From: Pseudomonas sp. GM79
GTDB taxonomy: Bacteria; Pseudomonadota; Gammaproteobacteria; Pseudomonadales; Pseudomonadaceae
Direction: 5' to 3'
NCBI RefSeq assembly: GCF_000282495.1
Contig: NZ_AKJE01000034.1
Coordinates: 1-62,039 of the forward strand
DNA: 62,039 nucleotides
The notes beneath the pieces are model-generated. The model did no database searches. It was not told the DNA's origin and saw nothing but the letters and a program-made list of their open reading frames with translations. Shown in pieces: positions 28,876 to 37,044 of this stretch. The translations under genes were made by a program, and so were the position numbers. Position 1 is the stretch's first letter, and the number at the start of each line of letters is the position of its first letter.

Positions 28876-29107
28876 TGTGTAGCTCCTGAAGTAATGGAGC
28901 TGCCACCGATCGCTGCGAAACGAATTTAAGGTGGCAGCTGTACGCAGGTTCGCAGACCGGGACTTCAGGAACCCGGCATACCCGAAGGTATCCCGCGCAC
29001 AACCGCCATAACACAGGCGTAAAAAAGCGCCCGCTTTCGGATGGTGGACGCTGTGCGTCTGAAGTTTAACCGGGCTGCGAAACCCGGTCGCTGCTTTTTG
29101 CAGCGAC
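28876..29107 (-). promoter_or_regulatory. Structured leader RNA of the DUF6124 gene with competing pairings at the Shine-Dalgarno
   Basis: Read on the minus strand. Hairpin 29087-29107 (GTCGCTGC/GCAGCGAC). Hairpin 29069-29088 (ACCGGG/CCCGGT in plus sense). Terminator-like hairpin 29027-29051 then TTTTTT. Hairpin 28975-28994. Hairpin 28957-28976 whose loop TTCCTGAAGT is complementary to the Shine-Dalgarno region ACTTCAGGAG. A 7-bp pairing (28949-28955 with 28913-28919) interleaves with a perfect 10-bp pairing (28930-28939 with 28898-28907), making an H-type pseudoknot. A 6-bp hairpin (28896-28901 with 28881-28886) hides the Shine-Dalgarno and shares 4 nt with the 10-bp stem. No protein-coding signal is seen. 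Confidence 0.65.
29021..29051 (-). terminator. Terminator-like hairpin inside the DUF6124 leader
   Basis: On the minus strand GCGTCCACC and GCGGGCGC pair (one A-C mismatch and one G-T pair) around loop ATCCGAAA, followed by six T residues. A short RNA of about 90 nt starting near 29110 could end here, or it could attenuate transcription into the gene. Confidence 0.6.
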
Positions 29108-29215
29108 AGTCAAAGGCTAGAGGTCGCACTTCCGACGGACAACCTGAAAATTATGTGGGAAGGTTCTGATAATTTGACTGCCCAATAAACATCGTCGACT
29201 TTCAGGACGCCACAT

Positions 29216-29394
29216 CGCGGGCAAGCCTCGCTTCTACAAGTGGGGCTGCGTATGTCTGAGAGGGATTGGTTGGCTGTCAGGCCGCGAAGATCAAAAGATC
29301 GCAGCCTTCGGCAGCTCCTACGTGGGGTTGTGTACACCCGCGATAGATTGATCGGCTGTCAGGCCGCCTTCGCGGGCAAGCCTCGCTCCTACAA
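29216..29394. repeat. Cluster of REP fragments of a second family
   Basis: Three fragments with the core GGGCAAGCCTCGCTCCTACA or GCAGCCTTCGGCAGCTCCTA lie at about 29216-29239, 29297-29322 and 29366-29393. The string GGCTGTCAGGCCG is directly repeated (about 29272 and 29354). I see no gene between 29108 and 29794. Confidence 0.75.
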
Positions 29395-29489
29395 AAAGCC
29401 ATCGGCGTACACCCGCCCCTCACCACTCAACAGGCCGAGCGTTAGCTCGCCTGCAGCTCTTGATCTTGATCCACCCGCCCCTTCGGGAG

Positions 29490-29745
29490 GCTGAGTGCAG
29501 GTGTTCATCTGGGGATTGGCGCGCAGCGCCGTTCGACGCAGTCGAACCCATCGCATGTAGGTCGTAGCGAAGCAGACCGTAGGGCGATGCCCCCAGATGG
29601 ATACCGGAGCGAAGGAACGCCGAGCCTTAGCGAGGGGCCCGACGCTTGGGGCGAAGCCTTTTGCTTACTTTTCGGCGTCTGGAAAAGTGAGTCGCCGTAA
29701 GGGCGAAACCCTAAGCCGCCGTTACCGCAGCAACGGATATGTACA
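29490..29745. repeat. Long structured intergenic repeat
   Basis: Nested inverted repeats: CATCTGGGG (29506-29514) with CCCCAGATG (29591-29599), CATCGC (29549-29554) with GCGATG (29584-29589), and hairpin TTCGAC GCA GTCGAA (29532-29546). The part to about 29745 (AGGGGCCCGACGCTTGGGGC, GAGTCGCCGTAAGGGCGAAA) has no credible protein. I recall near-identical strings in many P. fluorescens intergenic regions, so I call it a dispersed repeat; that part is memory, not search. Confidence 0.65.
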
Positions 29746-29794
29746 CAACCCAACCAAGAGCATGGTCGGCCCGAAGGCCGCCAAGACCAAACAA

Positions 29795-32700
29795 TCACAC
29801 AGACTCTTTACGGACCCTGAACCAAGCCGCATACAACGCTGGCAAAAACAGCAACGTCAACGCCGTCGCCACAATCAGCCCGCCCATGATCGCCACCGCC
29901 ATCGGCCCGAAAAACACACTGCGCGACAATGGAATCATCGCCAACACCGCCGCCAGCGCGGTCAGCACAATCGGTCGGAACCGCCGCACCGTCGCCTCGA
30001 TAATCGCCTGCCAAGGCTTAAGCCCGGCAGCGATATCCTGCTCAATCTGATCCACCAGAATCACCGAGTTACGCATGATCATCCCGGACAAGGCGATGGT
30101 CCCGAGCATCGCCACAAAACCGAACGGCTGGCGGAACACCATCAGAAACAGCGTCACACCAATCAGCCCCAGTGGCGCCGTCAGAAACACCATCACCGTG
30201 CGCGAGAAACTGCGCAGTTGCAGCATCAGCAACGTCAGCACCACCACGATAAACAGCGGCACACCGGCCTTCACCGAGTTCTGCCCGCGTGCCGAGTCTT
30301 CCACCGTACCGCCGACGTCCAGCAGATAGCCGTCCGGCAGTTCGGCGCGAATCGGATCGAGGGTCGGCATGATTTGCTGCACCAGCGTCGCCGGTTGTTC
30401 CTTGCCGTAGATGTCGGCGCGAACCGTCACGTTGGGCAGGCGGTTACGGTGCCAGATGATGCCTTCTTCAAAGCCGTATTCCAGCGTCGCAATCTGCGAC
30501 AGCGCCACGCTGCGACCGTTGTCGGTCGGCACGGCCAGGCTTGGCAGCAACGCCAATTCGGTGCGCTCATGCACCGTGCCGCGCAGCAGGATCTCGATCA
30601 ACTCATTGTCTTCGCGGTACTGGCTGACGCTGGCACCGGTCAGCGAGCTTCGCAGAAAACCCGAGAGGTTCGTCGTGCTTACACCCAGCGCTCGTGCGCG
30701 GTCCTGATCGATGTTCAGGTAAACGACTTTGCTCGGCTCTTCCCAGTCCAGATGCACGTTGGCCACGTGTGGGTTCTCGCGAACCTTGGCCGCGACTTTA
30801 CGGGCCAATGCGCGGACTTCCTCGATGTGCTCACCCGTGACCCGAAACTGCACCGGATAGCCAACCGGTGGGCCGTTCTCCAGCCGTGTAACCCGCGAGC
30901 GCAGCGCCGGGAATTGTTCGTTGAGGGTTTCAATCAGCCAGGTGCGCAGGGTTTCGCGGTCCTCGATGGTTTTGGCCAGGACGACAAACTGGGCGAAGCT
31001 CGCTGCCGGAAGTTGCTGATCCAGCGGCAGGTAGAAACGCGGCGAACCGGTGCCGACGTAAGCCACGTAGTTATCGATCCCGGCGTGATCCTTGAGCAGG
31101 CCTTCGAGGCGTTTGACCTCATCGGCGGTGTTACTCAGGGAGGCACCTTCGGCCAGCTTCAGATCGACCATCAACTCCAGCCGCCCCGAAGCCGGGAAAA
31201 ATTGCTGCGGCACGAAACGGAACAGCACCACTGACGCGACGAACATCACGATGGTCAGGACGATCACCGTTTTGCGCCGGCGCACGCACCACTCCACCAG
31301 GCGCCTGACGCGCTGATAGAACGGCGTGCCATAGGGGTCGGGTTGGCCGTCGCCGGTGCCATGTTTGGCGGCGTGAATTTTCGCCAGGTCCGGCAGGAGT
31401 TTTTCCCCCAGATAAGGCACAAAGACCACGGCGGCAACCCACGACGCCAACAGCGCGATGGTCACCACCTGGAAAATCGAGCGGGTGTATTCGCCGGTGC
31501 CCGATTGCGCGGTGGCAATTGGCAGGAAACCGGCAGCGGTGATCAGCGTTCCGGTGAGCATCGGGAACGCAGTGCTGGTCCAGGCGTAGCTGGCGGCTTT
31601 GACCCGGTCGAAGCCCTGCTCCATTTTGATCGCCATCATTTCCACGGCGATGATCGCGTCGTCCACCAGCAACCCCAGCGCCAGTACCAGCGCGCCGAGG
31701 GAAATCTTGTGCAGGCCTATCCCTAAGTAATACATGCAGGCGAACGTCATCGCCAACACCAGCGGAATCGCCAGTGCTACGACCATGCCGGTGCGCACAC
31801 CGAGGGAGAAGAAGCTCACCAGCAACACAATCGCCAGCGCCTCCACCAGTACCTGAACAAACTCGCCGACACCGGTTTTCACCGCGGCGGGTTGATCGGA
31901 CACCTTGCGCAGTTGCATGCCAGCAGGGAGGTTTTTCTGGATCCGGGCGAATTCGACTTCCAGCGCTTTGCCCAGAATCAGAATGTCGCCACCGCTTTTC
32001 ATGGCCACGGCCAGGCCGATGGCGTCTTCAGCCATGAAGCGCATGCGCGGCGCCGGTGGATCGTTGAAGCCACGACGAACGTTCGCCACATCGCCGATGC
32101 GGAACGTGCGATCACCGACCCGGATCGGGAAGTTCTTGATCTCCTCGACCGTCTGAAAATTCCCCGAAACCCGTAGCTGCAAACGCTCGCTGGTGGTTTC
32201 GAAGAAACCTGCATTGGACATCGAGTTCTGCTCTTCAAGCGCCTGCTGCACCGTCGCCAACGGCAATCCGAGGGTGGCCAGTTTGACGTTGGAAAGCTCG
32301 ATCCAGATCTTCTCGTCCTGCAGCCCGAGCAAGTCGACCTTGCCCACATCCTTGACCCGTTGCAGCTGAATCTGGATACGGTCGGCGTAGTCCTTGAGTA
32401 CCGCGTAATCAAAACCTTCGCCGGTCAGGGCGTAAATGTTGCCGAAGGTGGTGCCGAATTCATCATTGAAGAAGGGCCCCTGGATGCCCGGCGGCAGGGT
32501 GTGGCGAATGTCGCTGATCTTCTTGCGAGCCTGATACCAGAGCTCCGGGATCTCCACCGAATGCATCGAATCTCGAGCAACGAACGTGACCTGGGATTCG
32601 CCCGGGCGGGAGAACGAAGCGATCCGTTCGTACTCGCCGGTTTCCATCAGTTTCTTTTCAATGCGCTCGGTAACCTGGCGCGACACTTCCTCGGCCGTGG

Positions 32701-32866
32701 CCCCCGGCCAGTTGGTGCGAATAACCATGGCCTTGAAGGTGAACGGCGGGTCTTCACTTTGGCCCAGCTTGGTGTAGGACAACGCGCCGACGACAGCCAG
32801 CAAGAGCATCAGAAACAGTACGATCTGGCGGTTACGCAGCGCCCATTCGGAAAGATTGAAACCCAT
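29795..32866 (-). CDS. mexK: RND efflux pump inner-membrane permease, MexK-like
   Basis: A 1023-aa HAE1-type RND proton antiporter. The N-terminal segment LSEWALRNRQIVLFLMLLLA starts TM1, followed by a large periplasmic porter loop. The proton-relay Asp pair is in LALGLLVDDAIIAVEMM of TM4, and a second large loop and TM7-12 follow. It is 6 nt downstream of an adaptor gene with a divergent TetR gene beyond. That arrangement, and the synteny with rsmJ-adk-ppc-lysS-wsp, match P. aeruginosa mexL-mexJK. No outer-membrane channel gene is present, as in mexJK. Substrates cannot be read from sequence. Confidence 0.85.
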   Translation of the reverse strand: MGFNLSEWALRNRQIVLFLMLLLAVVGALSYTKLGQSEDPPFTFKAMVIRTNWPGATAEEVSRQVTERIEKKLMETGEYERIASFSRPGESQVTFVARDSMHSVEIPELWYQARKKISDIRHTLPPGIQGPFFNDEFGTTFGNIYALTGEGFDYAVLKDYADRIQIQLQRVKDVGKVDLLGLQDEKIWIELSNVKLATLGLPLATVQQALEEQNSMSNAGFFETTSERLQLRVSGNFQTVEEIKNFPIRVGDRTFRIGDVANVRRGFNDPPAPRMRFMAEDAIGLAVAMKSGGDILILGKALEVEFARIQKNLPAGMQLRKVSDQPAAVKTGVGEFVQVLVEALAIVLLVSFFSLGVRTGMVVALAIPLVLAMTFACMYYLGIGLHKISLGALVLALGLLVDDAIIAVEMMAIKMEQGFDRVKAASYAWTSTAFPMLTGTLITAAGFLPIATAQSGTGEYTRSIFQVVTIALLASWVAAVVFVPYLGEKLLPDLAKIHAAKHGTGDGQPDPYGTPFYQRVRRLVEWCVRRRKTVIVLTIVMFVASVVLFRFVPQQFFPASGRLELMVDLKLAEGASLSNTADEVKRLEGLLKDHAGIDNYVAYVGTGSPRFYLPLDQQLPAASFAQFVVLAKTIEDRETLRTWLIETLNEQFPALRSRVTRLENGPPVGYPVQFRVTGEHIEEVRALARKVAAKVRENPHVANVHLDWEEPSKVVYLNIDQDRARALGVSTTNLSGFLRSSLTGASVSQYREDNELIEILLRGTVHERTELALLPSLAVPTDNGRSVALSQIATLEYGFEEGIIWHRNRLPNVTVRADIYGKEQPATLVQQIMPTLDPIRAELPDGYLLDVGGTVEDSARGQNSVKAGVPLFIVVVLTLLMLQLRSFSRTVMVFLTAPLGLIGVTLFLMVFRQPFGFVAMLGTIALSGMIMRNSVILVDQIEQDIAAGLKPWQAIIEATVRRFRPIVLTALAAVLAMIPLSRSVFFGPMAVAIMGGLIVATALTLLFLPALYAAWFRVRKESV

Positions 32867-32872
32867 CGGGGA

Positions 32873-33973
32873 TTACTCCTTGTGCGCCAGATTGACCACA
32901 CGGTTGGAGCGATCCACCGGGCGTACTTGCTGCCCGTCGTGAAGCACATGAACACCGGCCGCCACCACCCAGTCGCTGGCGTTCAGGCCTTCGAGTACCG
33001 GCACGGTTTTCTCACCGAATGCACCGACCCGCACCGGGGCTTTCTTCAGGGTGTTGTTGGCGCCGACCACCCACACATAAGTGGCACCGTTTTCCGCAGT
33101 GACCGCCGACAGCGGCACCGACAACGCCACGACTTCGGCAGTCTGGATGAACACCCGGGCGCTCTGGCCGAGTTCGGCGGGAACCTTGCCAGCGGTAAAA
33201 GCGATACGGGCGGCGAAGGTGCGGGATTTCGGGTCGGCCGCAGGTGACAACTCACGGATGCGTCCGGGGAAACGTTGATCGGGTTGGGTCCAGAGTTCCA
33301 CCGAGACCGGTTGGCCGACCTTGAAACGACCGAAGCTCTGCTCCGGCAGGCTGATCAACACCTCGCGCTCGCCATCGGTGGCGAGGGTAAACACGGTTTG
33401 CCCGGCCGCCACCACTTGCCCGACTTCAACCGCACGTTTGGCCACCACGCCATCCTGCGGCGCGCGCAGCACCGCGTAACTGGCCTGATTGGTCGATACG
33501 TTGAATTCGGCTTTGATTTGCTTGAGGCGTGCTTCACCGGAGCGGTAGAGGTTTTCCGCATTATCGTATTGCGAACGGCTGACCATCTGCCGCTCCATCA
33601 GGGTCTTGTAGCGATCACGCTCGGCGCGCACCAGGTTCAGATTGGCTTCGGCGGCGGCGACTTGGGCACGGGTGGCTTCCAGTTGCAGGCGCACGTCCTG
33701 AGGATCCAGTTCCGCCAAGGGTTGATCAGCCTTGACCCGCTGGCCTTCCTCGACCAGTCGTCGGCTGACTTTGCCGCCAATGCGAAAGGCCAGATCTGGC
33801 TCATAGCGCGCGCGGACTTCACCGGGATAACTTTCCATGGCCTGGGCCGAGGGCTCTGGCTGTACGACCATGGCCGGGCGGACGGTGACTTGAGGCGCCT
33901 CTTCATGGCCACACGCAGACAATAAAAAAGCCAGACTGACCGGCAATGCGAGGGGCAAGGCATAGCGGAACAT
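32873..33973 (-). CDS. mexJ: RND efflux periplasmic adaptor (membrane fusion protein), MexJ-like
   Basis: A 366-aa lipoprotein adaptor with lipobox LLSAC (Cys21). The lipoyl half-motifs are in FRIGGKVSRRLVEEGQRVKA and VLRAPQDGVVAKRAVEVGQV, with an alpha-hairpin coiled coil between them (about 95-165) and beta-barrel and membrane-proximal domains after. It is the first gene of the mexJK-like operon; AAAGG precedes the ATG. Confidence 0.87.
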   Translation of the reverse strand: MFRYALPLALPVSLAFLLSACGHEEAPQVTVRPAMVVQPEPSAQAMESYPGEVRARYEPDLAFRIGGKVSRRLVEEGQRVKADQPLAELDPQDVRLQLEATRAQVAAAEANLNLVRAERDRYKTLMERQMVSRSQYDNAENLYRSGEARLKQIKAEFNVSTNQASYAVLRAPQDGVVAKRAVEVGQVVAAGQTVFTLATDGEREVLISLPEQSFGRFKVGQPVSVELWTQPDQRFPGRIRELSPAADPKSRTFAARIAFTAGKVPAELGQSARVFIQTAEVVALSVPLSAVTAENGATYVWVVGANNTLKKAPVRVGAFGEKTVPVLEGLNASDWVVAAGVHVLHDGQQVRPVDRSNRVVNLAHKE

Positions 33974-34007
33974 GGTGAAGGACCTTTCGCTAATGGTGCT
34001 TTGAATA

Positions 34008-34024
34008 ATTATACTGACCAGTAT
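34008..34024. promoter_or_regulatory. Candidate operator and -10 element of the mexJK-like promoter
   Basis: ATACTGACCAGTAT (34011-34024) is a perfect inverted repeat of ATACTG/CAGTAT. It overlaps a TATAAT on the minus strand (34008-34013) positioned for the pump operon, with a weak TTGCTA 19 nt upstream. A second CAGTAT half-site is at 34050-34055. Binding of the adjacent TetR protein here would repress both directions. Confidence 0.6.
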
Positions 34025-34066
34025 GTTATTAATAGCAAACTCACCAGTCCAGTATTAAAGCGAAGA

Positions 34067-34711
34067 ATGTCTAACAATCTTTCAACACCCAGCGGTCCGG
34101 GCCGTCCCAAGGATCTGGCCAAGCGCCAGGCCATCCTCGATGCGGCGAAAATCCTGTTTCTGAGTAAGGGATACGCCAACACCAGCATGGATGCCGTGGC
34201 GGCCGAGGCCGGTGTGTCAAAGCTGACGGTCTACAGCCATTTCAATGACAAAGAGACGCTGTTTGCCGCCGCAGTGATGGCCAAGTGCGAGGAGCAACTG
34301 CCAACGCTGTTTTTTGAATTGCCGGACGGCATTGCAGTGGAAACCGTGCTGCTGAACATCGCGCGCGGTTTTCATCAGCTGATCAACAGCGACGAATCGG
34401 TGAACCTGCATCGACTGATGATGACGCTGGGTAGCCAGGATCCGAAACTCTCACTGATTTTCTTCCAGGCCGGGCCAGAACGCGTACTTCACGGTATGGA
34501 GGGGTTGCTGAGTAAGGTCAATCAGAGCGGCGCATTGAGTATCGACAAACCGCGCAATGCCGCGGAACATTTCTTCTGCCTGCTCAAGGGCGCGGGAAAT
34601 TTCCGGCTGCTATATGGCTGCGGCGAGCCGGTGACCGGGGATGCGGCCGAGGCCCATGTGCGGGAAGTGGTGGGGTTGTTTATGCGGGCTTATCGGCCGG
34701 AGTCGGTCTGA
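34067..34711 (+). CDS. mexL: TetR-family repressor, MexL-like
   Basis: A 214-aa regulator. The N-terminal HTH is in TSMDAVAAEAGVSKLTVYSH followed by FNDKETLFAAAV; the C-terminal ligand domain is of the TetR_C type seen in MexL/AefR-like regulators. I chose ATG 34067 (MSNNLSTPSGPGRPKDLAKR) over the in-frame start at 34001, which would put the operator inside the coding region. It diverges from the pump genes it probably represses. Confidence 0.85.
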   Translation: MSNNLSTPSGPGRPKDLAKRQAILDAAKILFLSKGYANTSMDAVAAEAGVSKLTVYSHFNDKETLFAAAVMAKCEEQLPTLFFELPDGIAVETVLLNIARGFHQLINSDESVNLHRLMMTLGSQDPKLSLIFFQAGPERVLHGMEGLLSKVNQSGALSIDKPRNAAEHFFCLLKGAGNFRLLYGCGEPVTGDAAEAHVREVVGLFMRAYRPESV

Positions 34712-34735
34712 TAGTTTTTTAGTGACCGGACTGAC

Positions 34736-34832
34736 GCCTTCGCGAGCAAGCCCGCTCCCACATTGGACCTTTGTCGTTCACAGATTTTGTGTACGCAGGA
34801 GATCCAATGTGGGAGCGGGCTTGCTCGCGAAG
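34736..34832. repeat. REP pair, outward-facing
   Basis: TTCGCGAGCAAGCCCGCTCC, about 45 nt of spacer, then GGAGCGGGCTTGCTCGCGAA, flanked on the inside by ATTGGA/TCCAAT. It lies between the convergent mexL-like and rsmJ genes. Confidence 0.9.
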
Positions 34833-34846
34833 CAGGCGACACGGTC

Positions 34847-35629
34847 TCAAGGCTTGAGCGCTTTCTTCGGATAAATGTCATACCGGCTGGACTTGCCATC
34901 CAGCGCATGACTCGGCTTCGGCCCGTCGATGCACGGCGCCTTGCGTGGGCGCTTGACCACCACCCGGTGACTGGCCAGGGCCAATGCTGCTTCAAGCAAT
35001 GCCGGCGCATCCGGGTCATCACCGACCAGCGGCCGGAACAGGCGCATTTCCTTCTTCACCAACGCGGTTTTCTCACGATGGGGAAACATCGGGTCGAGGT
35101 AAATCACCTGCGGCGGCTCGCCTTCCCAGTTGCGCATCACTTCGATCGAGTTGCCCTTGAGCAAACGCATCCGCGCCACGATCGGCGCCACGTCGAAATC
35201 TTCCGCGCCGCGCGCCAGGCCATCTTCAAGCAAGGCGCCGATCAGCGGCTGGCGCTCGATCAGGCTCATCTCACAGCCCAGGCTGGCGAGCACGAACGCG
35301 TCCTTGCCCAGCCCCGCCGTGGCGTCCAGCACGCGCGGGCGCACGCCTTGGGCGACGCCGACCGCCTTGGCGATCATCTGACCGCTGCCGCCGCCGTACA
35401 ACCGACGATGGGCCGCGCCACCTTCAACGAAATCCACCCGCACCGGTCCCGGTGCATCCGGCCCCAGTTGTTGCAGCTGCAACCCCTGCTCGCCCACCTG
35501 CAAGGCAAACTCGCCGTCATCCACCTGTAACGGCAACCCCAGGCGCTCGGCCCATTGCTCGGCCTGTGGCTGAAAGGTCGTGCCCAAGGCCTCGACATGG
35601 ATGCGGCAGGCCGCAGGTTGCTCAATCAT
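34847..35629 (-). CDS. rsmJ: 16S rRNA (guanine1516-N2)-methyltransferase RsmJ
   Basis: A 260-aa SAM methyltransferase. The SAM loop [19 protein letters not shown] and the catalytic-type motif [19 protein letters not shown] are those of RsmJ (YhiQ). The C-terminal [12 protein letters not shown] is also conserved. It is a single gene, convergent with the mexL-like gene. Confidence 0.93.
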   Translation of the reverse strand: MIEQPAACRIHVEALGTTFQPQAEQWAERLGLPLQVDDGEFALQVGEQGLQLQQLGPDAPGPVRVDFVEGGAAHRRLYGGGSGQMIAKAVGVAQGVRPRVLDATAGLGKDAFVLASLGCEMSLIERQPLIGALLEDGLARGAEDFDVAPIVARMRLLKGNSIEVMRNWEGEPPQVIYLDPMFPHREKTALVKKEMRLFRPLVGDDPDAPALLEAALALASHRVVVKRPRKAPCIDGPKPSHALDGKSSRYDIYPKKALKP

Positions 35630-35722
35630 GGGAAAACACGCTCAAAAAATTAATGATCGGCAAAAACGGCCGATAACCAAACTATCGAGCATTTTGCCAG
35701 AGCTGAGCGTCGACCGAGAGAA

Positions 35723-36343
35723 ATGTCAGACATTCAACGCACATCGATAGGTTACATCTCGCCCCACGGCGATTTTGGCCTGCGAAATTCCCAAGCACTG
35801 AGCGGCGTCAGTCACCTGTGGCAGGATTTTTTTGCCCAAGCCCTGGCCGATCAGTCGGGCGATGTCGTGCCGGAGTCTCTCAACTTTCCGCCGGTCGATC
35901 TCGACAGCCCGGTCGAACCGACCGTTGGCAGTGAGTTGCTGGCGCACATCGTTTCCCAGCGCGAATGTGATGTGATCGAAACGCCAGTCCGCCCGCCAGA
36001 GCCACTGTTTCTGCCGATTGCCGAGTTCGAAATGGACCTGACCGACAAACCTTCCCCGCCGTTCCCGCCGCAAGAAATCGTCGCGCAACAGAAACAACAG
36101 GACTTCGAAAGCGGCTGGGTACGCCCGATCGTGCTCACTGCCGGTCAACCGCTGCCAGAGCCTGGCATCGCACCGCAACCGCGTCCGCTGCGCTTGCCGA
36201 TCGCCGAGTTCGAGCTCGACTTGCTGGACAAGCCGTTCCCGCCTTTCTCGCCCGAAGAGCTGGTGGAACAACAGAAACAACTCGATTTCGATAACGGCTG
36301 GGCACGCCCGATCGTTCTGCAGAACCTGCGCATCGCCGCATAA
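35723..36343 (+). CDS. Hypothetical protein with a 44-residue internal duplication
   Basis: A 206-aa acidic, Pro-rich protein without signal peptide or membrane segment. Residues about 95-138 and 156-199 are two copies of one unit (xLPIAEFExDLxDKPxPPF, then a QQKQxDF and GWxRPIVL end). The joining linker is PQP-rich. The start has GAGAGAAATG-type spacing at 35723. I do not recognise the family. It lies convergent to the extensin-like gene with 3 nt between. Confidence 0.75.
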   Translation: MSDIQRTSIGYISPHGDFGLRNSQALSGVSHLWQDFFAQALADQSGDVVPESLNFPPVDLDSPVEPTVGSELLAHIVSQRECDVIETPVRPPEPLFLPIAEFEMDLTDKPSPPFPPQEIVAQQKQQDFESGWVRPIVLTAGQPLPEPGIAPQPRPLRLPIAEFELDLLDKPFPPFSPEELVEQQKQLDFDNGWARPIVLQNLRIAA

Positions 36344-36346
36344 CCC

Positions 36347-37042
36347 TCAGCGGCACCGCCACCACGGCCCGACATCCACATGAAAGTGGTTGCGATGGGC
36401 GGCGTTGTAGTCCGGGCTCAACACCACACTGAACATATCGCAGGCGCCGTCGCGGACCTGACGCAGAAATCGCGCGTCCTGGTTATCCTTCGGCCAATCC
36501 CTGAGTACGCTGATCGATCGGCCGTCCGCCAGCCGGAATCCGCTGATATCCAGTGCATCGGCCGTGGCATGCTGGCTGCGTCTGCCGTTTTCGCGGTTGT
36601 AGACGTTGCGACAGGCGAAACTGCCGAGATGGTCGACCCGTTTCACCGCCTGCCCGTAGACGGCCTGAGCCGCCGGTTGCAGGGCGTGGCGCTCAAACAA
36701 GGCGAACGCTACCGCCAGGCTGCAACTGGCGAGGAAACTGCTGCTCAGCGCCACCTCGCCACCTTGCACACGCAAGGTGTTGGTCAATGGGCAAGTCGCG
36801 TCCGGGCTATCGACCTGACGGGCCACCCGCAAGCCTGAGCCGCTCAGGACCTGGCCGCATAACTGCGGATCATCGCGCAGGCGCATTAGTTTGTAGCGGG
36901 TCAGCAGGTTCGGTTCGGCCTTCACGTCCAGCGGCGCCCACGGGTTCCATTGCGGGGGAATGGGAACCCAACCCCGCCAGACGCTCAACCCGGCAGCGCC
37001 GATGATCAACAGCACCATCAACAGCCCCCACCGAAACCGCAT
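36347..37042 (-). CDS. Extensin-family protein (membrane-anchored, DD-peptidase-like fold)
   Basis: A 231-aa protein with an N-terminal membrane anchor (LLMVLLIIGAAGLSVWRGW). The extensin-like C-terminal domain carries SQHATADALDISGF and AAHRNHFHVDVG, the H-x6-D and H-x-H zinc motifs of M15-like peptidases, plus a C-terminal WWRCR. Four or more Cys residues suggest periplasmic disulfides. A role in cell-wall trimming is plausible but inferred. It follows the PEP-mutase-like gene after 2 nt, so the pair is an operon. Confidence 0.85.
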   Translation of the reverse strand: MRFRWGLLMVLLIIGAAGLSVWRGWVPIPPQWNPWAPLDVKAEPNLLTRYKLMRLRDDPQLCGQVLSGSGLRVARQVDSPDATCPLTNTLRVQGGEVALSSSFLASCSLAVAFALFERHALQPAAQAVYGQAVKRVDHLGSFACRNVYNRENGRRSQHATADALDISGFRLADGRSISVLRDWPKDNQDARFLRQVRDGACDMFSVVLSPDYNAAHRNHFHVDVGPWWRCR

Positions 37043-37044
37043 CG

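Noticed and set aside
28876..29794. Prophage remnant suggested by the C4-like leader
   Set aside because: No integrase, capsid, repressor or attachment repeat is seen nearby.
29505..29798. 97-codon minus-strand frame in the repeat-rich gap
   Set aside because: It lies wholly in nested inverted repeats and has no credible start site or domain.
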